From contig CAMCFT010000024.1 of assembly GCA_945874225.1 (NCBI GenBank), positions 1-55,207 on the forward strand: a DNA stretch of 55,207 nucleotides. The letters are read 5' to 3'. This document shows positions 41,212-50,479 of this stretch, in pieces. The translations under genes were made by a program, and so were the position numbers. The notes under the pieces were generated by a model. It was not told the origin of the DNA, did not search any database, and saw only the letters and a program-made list of their open reading frames with translations. Every line of letters begins with the position of its first letter. Position 1 is the first letter of the stretch. The stretch comes from Flavobacterium psychrophilum. Its GTDB lineage: Bacteria; Bacteroidota; Bacteroidia; Flavobacteriales; Flavobacteriaceae.

Positions 41212-41703
41212 TCAGTTTTTAAATGGATCTTTGTTTTCTTCTTTGGCGATTTCTGCAAGGCGTGCGAATGCTTTTTTTAAACTTTCTACTTTATTATAGG
41301 GTGCAAAAAAATGAATTTGATCATCATAATTTGTTACTGAATAATAAGGTTCTTCCTCCCCAATTTTAGTTGAAGTAGCTATATTCTTTACAGGATTAGA
41401 CATATAAACATCTATTCTGACTATTCCATTATCTCCACGGGCAGCACAGCCGTTATAAAGTTCCCAATTTATATTATAATAAGTATCTATTTTATTAGAA
41501 CTACCATCGACAATACATTTATTTAACATATCATGTGTAAAAACATTTTTTTCAATAACCTTACCATAATATTTACTTCCTATAGATTCATTTAATGCAG
41601 ATTGTATAAAATTTATTGTTCGCTCTTTTGTAGGTTTTCCATCTTGCGCTTTTACTGTGTATGTTGCTGCCATTAACAAGCAAATTGTGATTAATTTTTT
41701 CAT
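41212..41703 (-). CDS. secreted paralogue of the AQDGKPTKEQT family
   Basis: 163 aa. Signal MKKLITICLLMAATYTVKAQ, then DGKPTKERTINFIQS; end KKAFARLAEIAKEENKDPFK is nearly the same as the frameshifted copy at 39495. The middle differs strongly (KCIVDGSSNKIDTYYNIN), so the ends are conserved and the core diversified. Function unknown. Confidence 0.7.
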   Translation of the reverse strand: MKKLITICLLMAATYTVKAQDGKPTKERTINFIQSALNESIGSKYYGKVIEKNVFTHDMLNKCIVDGSSNKIDTYYNINWELYNGCAARGDNGIVRIDVYMSNPVKNIATSTKIGEEEPYYSVTNYDDQIHFFAPYNKVESLKKAFARLAEIAKEENKDPFKN

Positions 41704-41716
41704 GGTGCTTTATATT

Positions 41717-42142
41717 TTAATTTCCGAAAGGGTCTGTATTTTTTTCTGTTTTTAAAATTTCAATTAAATGAGTTAGGGCTTTTTTTAACTTGTTAGCGTC
41801 GGATTCAATTTGTAAACTAAAAAAACATACATCTTTTAATTTTTCTGATGCTTCATAAGATACTTGATATCCCTCATCTGCTATAAATTTAACCTTTAAT
41901 AATCGATCATCTTCAAGTGGTGTTCTATATTTAATGCCATTGCTATAATTAACTTGTAAGGTTTTATTATCTAATGTTACACTTGTGACCACAAATGTAA
42001 GGTCACGTTTAAACCTGAAACTTGCTTTATATAGCTTTTCGATATAATCTAAAGTTTGCTGTTTGTTTAGCGGTGCGTTTTGTGCTTGTGTATTATTTAA
42101 TGTGCATAATGAAATGATACAGCATAGAATTAGTTTTTTCAT
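41717..42142 (-). CDS. secreted paralogue, diverged
   Basis: 141 aa. Signal MKKLILCCIISLCTLNNTQA, then PLNKQQTLDYIEKLYKAS and a beta-rich core (VTLDNKTLQVNYSNGIKYRT); end KKALTHLIEILKTEKNTDPF follows the family pattern. It belongs to the same tandem family with low identity. Function unknown. Confidence 0.65.
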   Translation of the reverse strand: MKKLILCCIISLCTLNNTQAQNAPLNKQQTLDYIEKLYKASFRFKRDLTFVVTSVTLDNKTLQVNYSNGIKYRTPLEDDRLLKVKFIADEGYQVSYEASEKLKDVCFFSLQIESDANKLKKALTHLIEILKTEKNTDPFGN

Positions 42143-42178
42143 TGTTTTAAATATTTAAGGATTAGTTTTAATTACAGA

Positions 42179-42250
42179 TTATATAAAAATTTGAGCTATT
42201 TCGTTTGTATTTGTGGTGGTTACAGTATATAAAAGAATTAATTTTTTCAT
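42179..42250 (-). other. orphan 23-codon signal-peptide-like stub, copy 1
   Basis: ATG 42250 gives MKKLILLYTVTTTNTNEIAQ and three residues to a stop at 42181-42179. It lies in a spacer of about 115 bp that recurs almost unchanged at 43815-43934. It looks like the head of a lost paralogue. Confidence 0.45.
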
Positions 42251-42262
42251 GGTGTTTTGGGT

Positions 42263-42724
42263 TTAGTTTTTAAATAAATCATCGTTAATTAATTTAGCGC
42301 CTTCTAATTCAGCAGCGTGTTTCATAGCTTTTATTATTCTTTTAACATTTTCTATAGGAGTGCTTTTTTGTAAAATGAGTTTAATACTTTGTGGGGCAAC
42401 TTTGTCATAAAGAGGCTTCTCACTTTCAAATACATAACATTTTCCTGTTGCTGTAATTATTACAAAGCCATCACTATTAACAAAATAGTCAACCGATTTA
42501 ATATATGCCATAAATAGTCTCGTAAAGTTATTACGTTCTGATAGGGTATTTGCCCAAGTTGAATTTGTTTCATCAATTCCCTTTGCAAAAACCTGTATAT
42601 ATTTTTTATGAACCAAATAATTCTGTAGGTTAACATTAATATAATCCATAGTCTGTTCTAATGTTTGTGCTTTTACTTAGTAGGATACTGTTATTAACAA
42701 GCAAATTGTAATTAGTTTTTTCAT
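42263..42724 (-). pseudogene. paralogue of the 43935 gene with a nonsense codon in the signal peptide
   Basis: From ATG 42724 the frame reads MKKLITICLLITVSY, then TAA at 42679-42677, then VKAQTLEQTMDYINVNLQNY and an otherwise open frame to KHAAELEGAKLINDDLFKN. The functional relative at 43935 has TCA (Ser) in place of the TAA, a single C-to-A change. Translation from the internal ATG 42649 would lack a signal peptide. Confidence 0.8.
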
Positions 42725-42791
42725 TTTAATAATTATTTTTTTAGTTTAAATTGGCTTTAATCTGATATTAAAAAAGGACTTTTTACAGCTT

Positions 42792-43814
42792 TTAATTTTT
42801 CAAACAACGAACATATGAGCCATAATAGTATCCTAAGTCTGTTAATTTTAGACCCATATTAGGTTCATAGGTATCAAGTCTAAGTGCCCAATAACTTTCA
42901 TATTTGTTGCTTGGCCACTTACTTTTAGACCACCAAATTCCACGTCTCCCAAAATCATAGGTAGGTTTTAAATCACCACGGTGCCAATCACAAGGGCTAG
43001 CATTGAAGCCGCTTGAGTTATTCCCTTTTGTGCCATCCCAATCGGAATTTGCCAATTTGGTACCTGCACTGTTTTCTCCACCTAAATAAGTAATTAGAAT
43101 TTTCCAATCATCCTCTGTTGGGACATCCCACCCTTTTGGACTTAATCCCCTTGGGTCGAGAACGGCATAAATATTATAAATCATTCCACAATCTTTTTGT
43201 CCCACAAGGTTGCATAAATTGCTATAAGTTGGTTTTTTCGCTTCACAGTATTTCATCCATTCCTCTTTTGTTTTTGACTCTGGTATTAGCTCACCATTAC
43301 TAAATTTAACCACCGCTAAATTGGAAGTAGTCCATTCTTGGGTTCCTATCTTTACTGAATTGAATATTTCGCTTGATGCATTATAGATTTCTTTTAATGA
43401 ACCCGTATTTGCAGAATTGCAACTCCATACAAAATTTGCCGGATTTTTTCCGTTGCTTCTTTTTAGGCATTCTTTGGTGGCAATTTCATCGGCTGCTTCT
43501 TTAGTTTTGGCAACTCCCCATCCAAATGCTGAACCGGTATTGCCATCAATGGATCTATATACAGCACAACCTGACCCTGAATAAGAAAGTACAACGGTGC
43601 AATTACCTCCTTTTGCTCTACACTCTTCAACGGCCTTTTTTTCTGCTTCTGCCAATGAAGGATAGTCGTAAGACCAGCCATAATAAAAGCCGTTGCTTCT
43701 ATCTATTGCCAATACTCCAAATTTAGTTGCAGGTTTCTTAATCACTGCTTTTTGCTGAGCGTAAGAAGTTGAATATGCCACAATTAATGCAATTAGTAAA
43801 ATTAATTTTTTCAT
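42792..43814 (-). CDS. secreted DUF4189 plus FISUMP-domain protein
   Basis: 340 aa with signal MKKLILLIALIVAYSTSYAQ. Residues about 30-115 hold DUF4189 features (GFYYGWSYDYPSLAEAEKKA, CTVVLSYSGSGCAVYRS). From about residue 150 a Fibrobacter-succinogenes-major-paralogue domain follows: VKIGTQEWTTSNLAVVKFSN, LDPRGLSPKGWDVPTEDDWK, FNASPCDWHRGD and a final WALRLD...SYVRCLKN. FISUMP domains are surface or secreted C-type-lectin-like modules of unknown ligand. It separates the two halves of a duplicated segment. Confidence 0.82.
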   Translation of the reverse strand: MKKLILLIALIVAYSTSYAQQKAVIKKPATKFGVLAIDRSNGFYYGWSYDYPSLAEAEKKAVEECRAKGGNCTVVLSYSGSGCAVYRSIDGNTGSAFGWGVAKTKEAADEIATKECLKRSNGKNPANFVWSCNSANTGSLKEIYNASSEIFNSVKIGTQEWTTSNLAVVKFSNGELIPESKTKEEWMKYCEAKKPTYSNLCNLVGQKDCGMIYNIYAVLDPRGLSPKGWDVPTEDDWKILITYLGGENSAGTKLANSDWDGTKGNNSSGFNASPCDWHRGDLKPTYDFGRRGIWWSKSKWPSNKYESYWALRLDTYEPNMGLKLTDLGYYYGSYVRCLKN

Positions 43815-43850
43815 TATTTTAAATATTTAAGGATTAGTTTTAATTACAGA

Positions 43851-43922
43851 TTATATAAAAATTTGAGCTATTTCGTTTGTATTTGTGGTGGTTACAGTAT
43901 ATAAAAGAATTAATTTTTTCAT
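43851..43922 (-). other. orphan signal-peptide-like stub, copy 2
   Basis: Same 23 codons as at 42179-42250 within a duplicated spacer (43815-43934). Conservation of the two copies reflects recent duplication, not necessarily function. Confidence 0.45.
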
Positions 43923-43934
43923 GGTGTTTTAGGT

Positions 43935-44384
43935 TTAGTTTTTAAATAAATCATCGTTAATTAATTTAGCCCCTTCTAATTCAGCAGCGTGTTTCATTGC
44001 TTTTATTATTCTTTTAACATTTTCTATAGGAGTGCTTTTTTGTAGCCATATAGAAATACTATTTGGGGCAACGTTGTCATAATTTGGTTTTTCATTTTTA
44101 AAAGCATAACATTCTCCTGTGGCTGTAATTTGTACACAGCATCCAATAATACTATAATCAACTGATTTAATATCTGCCATAAATAGTCTAGTAAAATGTG
44201 AACGTAATCCTTGCCAATCTGAATTAGTTCCATCAATTCCTCTTGCAAAAACCTGAGTAGATTGCTTATTGAGCAAATAATTCTGTAGATTAACATTAAT
44301 ATAGTCCATAGTTTGTTCTAATGTTTGCGCTTTTACTGAGTAGGATGCTGTAATTAATAGGCAAATTGTGATTAGTTTTATCAT
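43935..44384 (-). CDS. secreted paralogue, intact relative of the 42263 pseudogene
   Basis: 149 aa. Signal MIKLITICLLITASYSVKAQ, then TLEQTMDYINVNLQNYLLNK. The end KRIIKAMKHAAELEGAKLIN is identical to that of the pseudogene while the centre differs, again conserved ends and varied core. It overlaps the stop region of the upstream PQQ-like gene by 4 bp. Function unknown. Confidence 0.7.
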   Translation of the reverse strand: MIKLITICLLITASYSVKAQTLEQTMDYINVNLQNYLLNKQSTQVFARGIDGTNSDWQGLRSHFTRLFMADIKSVDYSIIGCCVQITATGECYAFKNEKPNYDNVAPNSISIWLQKSTPIENVKRIIKAMKHAAELEGAKLINDDLFKN

Positions 44385-45580
44385 TTTTTTTGTGGTTTTG
44401 AAGTTTTTATTAAATTATCTTGTGCTCTTTTAGCAGCTTGTGTTTTTTTAACATCGGTAGTATTGCAGTTGTTTATTTCACTTTGCCTTTTGGCTTTAGC
44501 TTCTATCATAGTTGCTTTTTTTGGATCAAGCTCCAACCCAACCAACTGTCCGTCCTTTTTTGAAATGAGCCATAATTGAGTATCCTCTAAAACCACTTGA
44601 TGCGGTCTCCAGGGTGATACATCCATAATTTTCAGGGTTTTGTAATTTATGTAATCATAAACCACCACTAGGTTTTTATAAAAAAACCAAATGGTATTGT
44701 CGTCTATTTTTAGAATTTCCCGATAGCCATTTATAGCCTTTTCTGGAAGGGTCACTATTTCGTCTACATTAATCTCTATGCCAATTTCAAGGTTGTCTTT
44801 TACAATCATCAATTTAGAGTAGCCCAATAAAAAGGTATAATTATTATTTGAATCCACTTTTAGATTCTCATAATCTCCAAAATACTCTAGTAAAAAGGCC
44901 TGTGAAATGCCTTTGTTATCGTGAGTTCTATGTACATAGTTTTGTACACATTTAATGTCTTCTACAAACAAATTGGCCTTGTACTCGCAGGTGGTATCTA
45001 TAATTTTACCATTATAGTCTAATTCGAACCAGTTGTCTTCCTCGGCATTGGCAATGATTTTGTTTTTTAAATAATAAGGTTGCCTGTCTACGCCGTGGGC
45101 AATGAACTTTCCCCATATAATGTTGTTTTTTTTCAAATCATAAGCGATGACAGCTCCGCCAATTCCACCATCAATGCCTGTGCAATACATCACGTTTTCC
45201 TTGAAAATGGGCTTGGTGTTTATGGATTGAATGACTAGGGTTTGAATCGTATCTCCGGTCTTGGAATTAAGTTGTACACATTTGTCACCATCTTCACTGG
45301 AATACTTGCTTACTATTAGATTGTTTTGATAGGGTATTGGGGCATTATTCGTTTTATTAGCAAGATAGTAAGACCAATTTAAAGCCCCTGTTTTCTTGTC
45401 GTAAGTATGAACATAATAATCGTTGGCATTAAAATAGACTTGAGAGCTGTCGATACTACAGGAAGAATAGAATTTGTTTAATTGGCTTTCGGAAAAAGTA
45501 ATTTTAGAATTGAAAAACTCGGTTTGAGACCAAGTAGTTACACTGAAAACCAATAGAATAAAAGTTAAAAATTTAGTCAT
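44381..45580 (-). CDS. secreted PQQ-like beta-propeller protein
   Basis: 399 aa with signal MTKFLTFILLVFSVTTWSQ. Repeating blade-like segments are visible: YDKKTGALNWSYYLANK, LNSKTGDTIQTLVIQ, YDLKKNNIIWGKFIAH, YDYINYKTLKIMDVSPW. This is the WD40/PQQ-type pattern without the residues for PQQ binding that I can identify. The C-terminus is Lys/Gln-rich (KKTQAAKRAQDNLIKTSKPQ). It is the first gene of the minus-strand array, and probably starts the long transcript. Confidence 0.72.
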   Translation of the reverse strand: MTKFLTFILLVFSVTTWSQTEFFNSKITFSESQLNKFYSSCSIDSSQVYFNANDYYVHTYDKKTGALNWSYYLANKTNNAPIPYQNNLIVSKYSSEDGDKCVQLNSKTGDTIQTLVIQSINTKPIFKENVMYCTGIDGGIGGAVIAYDLKKNNIIWGKFIAHGVDRQPYYLKNKIIANAEEDNWFELDYNGKIIDTTCEYKANLFVEDIKCVQNYVHRTHDNKGISQAFLLEYFGDYENLKVDSNNNYTFLLGYSKLMIVKDNLEIGIEINVDEIVTLPEKAINGYREILKIDDNTIWFFYKNLVVVYDYINYKTLKIMDVSPWRPHQVVLEDTQLWLISKKDGQLVGLELDPKKATMIEAKAKRQSEINNCNTTDVKKTQAAKRAQDNLIKTSKPQKK

Positions 45581-45964
45581 ATTTTATTCTTTTTTTTAGG
45601 AAATTTATTGGTAAAAATATACAAAAAATGTTAAAAACAAAATAAAAGGGTTGTGAGTTGACCTTCTTGCCACGATTTCTTGACTATTAGCCCCTTAGCA
45701 CGATTCTTTAGCCTAACCTCCTACCCTATAGGGAAATTGGAAGGGGATCTTGGGGTCATGATTGTTTATTGTGTTTTAATTGCTATTGTTTGCCTGCGCG
45801 CCGCCTCGCTCCTTCTCTAAAACAGTTTATTGGATTGTTTTTTAACGCTCAGCCCGCTAAAGGGGGAATAGGAAAGGGGGAACAAGACAAATTGATTAGA
45901 TGTTAGGGGTTTAATTGGTTATGATTCACAATTTCCTTCTTTTAAAATAAGGGGGTCGACTAAA
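45581..45964. other. 384-bp intergenic region with a dispersed repeat
   Basis: No gene seen. A segment at 45799-45870 (cgctccttctctaaaacagt, then a weak palindrome and aacgctcagccc) is a diverged copy of the repeat at 32129. Short pyrimidine- and purine-rich boxes precede it. Confidence 0.5.
45799..45870. repeat. dispersed palindromic repeat, copy 2
   Basis: Roughly three quarters of the bases match 32129-32200. The hairpin aaacagttta-t-tggattgttt keeps pairing partly through G-T pairs, which suggests that the plus-strand structure is conserved. Confidence 0.5.
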
Positions 45965-46135
45965 TTAATAGGTGTCGTCCTCTAAGTCGGGATTTTCTTC
46001 TACTGTTTTTTTGTAATTGTTGTTTAAAAAATCTTCGTACTTTTTTTTATCCTTTTGGTTTTTCCAAATAAGAAATACCATCAAAATAAGCACACCAAGG
46101 AGTATCATACTCGCTATAACCCAATTCATTTTCAT
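45965..46135 (-). CDS. 56-aa single-span membrane protein
   Basis: ATG 46135 gives MKMNWVIASMILLGVLILMV, a TM helix ending FLIWKNQKDKKKYEDFLNN, and an acidic tail NPDLEDDTY; stop at 45967-45965. N-out/C-in topology with positive charges after the helix is likely. Small proteins of this kind are common in flavobacteria; function unknown. Confidence 0.65.
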   Translation of the reverse strand: MKMNWVIASMILLGVLILMVFLIWKNQKDKKKYEDFLNNNYKKTVEENPDLEDDTY

Positions 46136-46933
46136 AGTATTTTGTTTAAAAGATAATGGTTCAATTTACTCTAAATAGTTGGATTGTTGGTTGTTTGTAT
46201 TTTAAATTTGGGTTAAGTAATCTAAAATAAATGACTCTATTTTAAGCTGAATTGGCTTTTTAGTAAAAGGTTCTAAAAACCATCATGCCCAAATCATCAT
46301 CCTTACTACAGGAAAGGATGTTGTACCTTATTCCCCAATTATCGTTTAAGAGGAATCCTATTTAGACTACCACTACAAATTAACTCCAGAAAGAAAACGA
46401 GATTAATTTAATACCCCCTATAAATGATGCCTTAAAACCTGTTATTAAAAGTTGCTCTCTCTATAATTAGAATTTTTATTTCTAAAATGAGGAAAACCGT
46501 AAAACAGTATCATAATTGAGTTGTATTTTTGACTGTAAAGAAAACTGGAATAAATATTATCTTACAAATAGTTTATCTGGATTTTAATATCTAAGTTTGG
46601 TCACCTCTAAAAATAATTCATCACTATATGGTATATTCTAAATCACAAAAAAAAACACTACAAGACTTCTCTGAAAATCAAACCCAAACGATTTCGTATT
46701 TAGCACTTCAATACATACAAAGGATTTGTCATTAAAAATTTAAAATTTAAACATTTAAATTGAAAGTGGACAATTACAGCAATGTTGGAAGTATTGGTTT
46801 TAATGTTTCTAGTGCAGTTGTTAAGTGAAATTAAAACTTATTATGCTGTATACTTAGATTTATTTTAGGGTAAACAGACTAAGACTATATATACCGTTAT
46901 AGTTTAAAATATAAAAATTAAATCATTTTCAAT
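46136..46933. other. about 800 bp without a recognisable gene
   Basis: Only short broken frames are seen, for example DYHYKLTPERKRD ending at about 46405 and a 35-codon frame from 46628 starting MVYSKSQKKTLQDFSENQ. No strong hairpins. This is probably decayed sequence plus the promoter region of the Nudix-helicase operon. Confidence 0.5.
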
Positions 46934-47320
46934 ATGATACATGTCTTATGTGCCATAATATATATCGATAATAAAATTCTAGTAGCTCAGAGAAGTAAAA
47001 AAATGAAGTTGCCTTTAAAATGGGAGTTTCCGGGTGGTAAATTAGAAGAAAATGAGAGTGAAATAGATTGTATAAAAAGAGAAATCAAAGAAGAACTAAA
47101 TATTGAAATTGAAATTCTAAAAAAATTATCAAGTAGTGATTATGACTATGGAACTTTTAAAATAAAATTAATACCCTACTTGGCCAATTATATTTCAGGT
47201 GATATTCAATTATCTGAACATTGTGATTACAGGCTATTAGACAAGTCAGAATTATTGAATTTAGATTGGGCGGAGGCAGACATTCCAATTGTGGAAGAAT
47301 TTTTAAAACTAAAATTATGA
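46934..47320 (+). CDS. Nudix hydrolase (MutT-like), first gene of the helicase operon
   Basis: 128 aa. The Nudix box is complete: GGKLEENESEIDCIKRE directly followed by IKEELNI, preceded by KWEFPG. The length and EFPGG context match (deoxy)nucleoside triphosphate pyrophosphohydrolases of the MutT/8-oxo-dGTPase group. Its stop codon overlaps the start of the PLD-helicase gene (ATGA at 47317-47320), so the proteins are made together. A defence role such as processing of modified nucleotides is inference. Confidence 0.88.
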   Translation: MIHVLCAIIYIDNKILVAQRSKKMKLPLKWEFPGGKLEENESEIDCIKREIKEELNIEIEILKKLSSSDYDYGTFKIKLIPYLANYISGDIQLSEHCDYRLLDKSELLNLDWAEADIPIVEEFLKLKL

Positions 47321-50300
47321 ACCAAGGATTGTATGAAGAATTAGTCACCAAACTAATCAATTATAAGATAAATGAATTAGATAAAGATACTTTTCAAATA
47401 AAGAAAATCCCAATAGACAAAGCCGAAGCTGCACAATTATTATCTCAACATATTGGAAAAACAATTAAACATGCCTTTACTTTAATTAAGGGAGAAGATG
47501 TTATAGAAACACAAATAGAAATTGCTAATAAGATTATTTTATTTCTAAAAGAAGAATTAAAAAAAGAAGAATTTGAAGATGATCTAATTGAAACCGAAGG
47601 TAAAATTCTAAAAGCTGTTTTTACTAAAGTTGATGCTCATTTCAACGATTTAGATTTGCATTTAAAAGAAATTACTCCTTATACCAGATTGATTCATAGC
47701 GAACTTTTTACAGGAGGAAATTCAGGAATTACACTTGAAAGCGAATTAAGAAAAGAGATTTTATCATCAGATGAAATTGATTTATTGGTTTCTTTTATCA
47801 AATGGAAAGGGATTCGAATTCTTGAACGAGAACTAAGAGAATTTACTGAAAGAGGTGGGAAACTTAGAGTAATTACAACAACATATATTGGAGCAACAGA
47901 TGCAAAAGCAGTTGAGTTTTTATCCTCTTTAAAAAATACAGAAGTAAAAGTATCCTACAATACTAGCAATGAAAGACTTCACGCCAAAGCTTATTTGTTT
48001 CAAAGAAAGACTGGATTTCACACCGGATATATTGGCTCTTCCAATTTTTCACGTTCCGCTTTAACTGATGGTTTAGAATGGAATCTAAAAATAACAACTA
48101 AAGAAGTTGGTCATATTATTGACAAGTTCAAGAAAACATTTGAAGCGTATTGGCAGAATTCAGAGTTTGAGACCTATTATAAAAATAAGCATTCTGAAAA
48201 ATTAGTTGACGCATTAAAACAAGGTAAGTTTTCAAAAGAATATACTTTTACAACAACTTATTTTGATATCAAACCTTTTCATTATCAAAATGAAATACTT
48301 GAAAAATTGGAAGTTGAAAGAACAGTCCATAATAGGCATAGGAATCTTTTAGTTGCCGCTACTGGAACTGGCAAAACTGTTATTTCTGCATTTGATTATA
48401 AAACTTTTAGAAATGCTAATAAATCATCCAAACTACTTTTTGTTGCTCATAGAAAAGAAATTTTACAACAAGCCAAAGCTACTTTTCAAGGTGTTTTAAA
48501 AGAAAATAATTTTGGGGATTTATGGGTTGACGGAATAGAACCAAAGTCAAATGAATATCTTTTTGTATCAGTCCAAACCTTAAATAGTAGATTAAAAGAT
48601 TTAACGCTTTCACCTGAATATTATGACTTTATCATTTTAGATGAAGCCCATCACGGAAAAGCTTCTAGTTATCGACCTTTTCTAAATTATTTTAAACCCA
48701 AAGTTCTTTTGGGGTTAACTGCCACTCCTGAAAGAATGGATGGTGAAAACATATTAGAAGATTTCTGTAATCGTATCGCTGCTGAAATTAGACTCCCAGA
48801 GGCATTGAATCAAAAGTTATTGAGCCCTTTTCAATATTTTGGAATTACTGATAGTATTGATTTAACTAATGTAAAATGGGAAAAAGGAAGATATGTTGCA
48901 AGTGAATTGACAAGTATCTATACTAAAAATGATGTTCGGGTTGGTGAAATAATTTCTAATCTTGATAAATACACGAATGACATAAATGATGTTCGAGCCA
49001 TTGGCTTTTGTGTAACTATTGAACATGCCTCTTTTATGGCTGAAAAATTCAGTTTGGCTGGGCTAAAAGCTACAAGTTTAACCTCGAAAAACTCAAGTGA
49101 ACGCGAAAGCATTAGAGAACAGTTTAGAAAAAAAGAATTCAATTATTTATTTGTAGTAGATATTTTTAATGAAGGAGTTGATATACCGGAAATTGATACT
49201 GTTTTGTTTTTGAGACCTACTGAAAGTTTAACGGTTTTTCTTCAACAATTGGGACGTGGATTACGATTAGCTGACGGAAAAGATTGTTTGACTGTTTTAG
49301 ATTTTGTTGGTAATTCAAGACCTGAATATGACTTTGAGAGTAAGTTTAGAGCCTTAATAGGAAAAACATCTACATCCGTTCAAAAAGAAATTGAAGATGA
49401 TTTTCCACATTTACCATTAGGTTGTTCCATTGTATTAGAGAAAAAGACAAAAGAAACCATTCTTGAAAACATTAGAAAAGCGACATCCTTAAATGTCAAC
49501 CAACTAATAACTAAAATCATAAATTTCCAACATCAAACCAGTTTACCACTAACATTAAATAATTTTATTGCATTAAATCATATTTCAATTGAAACCATTT
49601 ACAAGAAAGATAGTTGGTCAAGATTATGTCAAAGAGCTAAAGTAATTGATGATTTTGAAAACGCAAATGAAAAGCAAATATATTCAGCTATCAGTAATAA
49701 ATGGTTGTCCACCAATTCAACCAGTTATTTCAATTTCATTTTAAAGATTGCAAAACAAGGTTTCAATATTAAAATTAATGATTTTGATGAAAATGGAAAA
49801 GCAATGCTACTTATGTTATATTATGATGTTTGGCAAAATCACGGTCTCTTCAAAACATTAGAAGAAAGCATTAAAGAGATTGGCAAGAATAAAATTTTAG
49901 TAAAAGAAATTATTGAAGTATTAGAAATACTAATTGACAAAGTGGATTTTAAAGAAATTGACATTGAATTGCCTTATAATCAACCCTTAAAATTACACGC
50001 TCGTTATACTAGAGACCAAATAACATCTGCATTTGGTAAAAGTACTTTTGAGAAAAAATGGCCGAGCAGGGAGGGTGTTTTAGATATTGATACTATAAAT
50101 ACCGAATTACTTTTTATCAATTTAATTAAATCAGAAGAGAATTTCTCTCCAACTACAATGTATGATGATTATGCTATTAGTGAAACATTATTCCATTGGC
50201 AAAGTCAAAATTCATCAAGACCAGATATTGGCAAAGGATTATCTTATATTAAACACAAAGAAAACGATAAAAAGATTTTACTGTTTATTAGAGAAAAAGC

Positions 50301-50457
50301 GAGTGATGAGAATAAAAACACAATGGGTTATGTTTTTATTGGTGAAGGAAATTTTAAAGAAAATGAAGGTTCAAAACCAATGAATATTAAATGGGAACTA
50401 AATGAGCCGATACCCAATTATCTTTGGAAAGAATCGGCAAAAATGTCTGTTGGTTAA
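47317..50457 (+). CDS. PLD nuclease-SF2 helicase-DUF3427 protein
   Basis: 1046 aa from ATG 47317, chosen for the ATGA overlap; the frame extends 17 codons upstream without merit. A PLD-type phosphodiesterase domain has His222-x-Lys224 in LHAKAYLF and GYIGSSNFSRSAL. The SF2 core has Walker A ATGTGKT (about 348-354), DEAHHG (442-447), LTATPERMDG, and the C-terminal RecA half with IFNEGVDIPEIDTVLFLRPT and QQLGRGLR. The C-terminal DUF3427 region includes HARYTRDQITSAFG and FHWQSQNSSRPDIGKGLSYI. Such proteins act on nucleic acids and appear in defence and repair loci. Confidence 0.9.
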   Translation: MNQGLYEELVTKLINYKINELDKDTFQIKKIPIDKAEAAQLLSQHIGKTIKHAFTLIKGEDVIETQIEIANKIILFLKEELKKEEFEDDLIETEGKILKAVFTKVDAHFNDLDLHLKEITPYTRLIHSELFTGGNSGITLESELRKEILSSDEIDLLVSFIKWKGIRILERELREFTERGGKLRVITTTYIGATDAKAVEFLSSLKNTEVKVSYNTSNERLHAKAYLFQRKTGFHTGYIGSSNFSRSALTDGLEWNLKITTKEVGHIIDKFKKTFEAYWQNSEFETYYKNKHSEKLVDALKQGKFSKEYTFTTTYFDIKPFHYQNEILEKLEVERTVHNRHRNLLVAATGTGKTVISAFDYKTFRNANKSSKLLFVAHRKEILQQAKATFQGVLKENNFGDLWVDGIEPKSNEYLFVSVQTLNSRLKDLTLSPEYYDFIILDEAHHGKASSYRPFLNYFKPKVLLGLTATPERMDGENILEDFCNRIAAEIRLPEALNQKLLSPFQYFGITDSIDLTNVKWEKGRYVASELTSIYTKNDVRVGEIISNLDKYTNDINDVRAIGFCVTIEHASFMAEKFSLAGLKATSLTSKNSSERESIREQFRKKEFNYLFVVDIFNEGVDIPEIDTVLFLRPTESLTVFLQQLGRGLRLADGKDCLTVLDFVGNSRPEYDFESKFRALIGKTSTSVQKEIEDDFPHLPLGCSIVLEKKTKETILENIRKATSLNVNQLITKIINFQHQTSLPLTLNNFIALNHISIETIYKKDSWSRLCQRAKVIDDFENANEKQIYSAISNKWLSTNSTSYFNFILKIAKQGFNIKINDFDENGKAMLLMLYYDVWQNHGLFKTLEESIKEIGKNKILVKEIIEVLEILIDKVDFKEIDIELPYNQPLKLHARYTRDQITSAFGKSTFEKKWPSREGVLDIDTINTELLFINLIKSEENFSPTTMYDDYAISETLFHWQSQNSSRPDIGKGLSYIKHKENDKKILLFIREKASDENKNTMGYVFIGEGNFKENEGSKPMNIKWELNEPIPNYLWKESAKMSVG

Positions 50458-50479
50458 AAATTAAAAAGTCAAATAAAAA

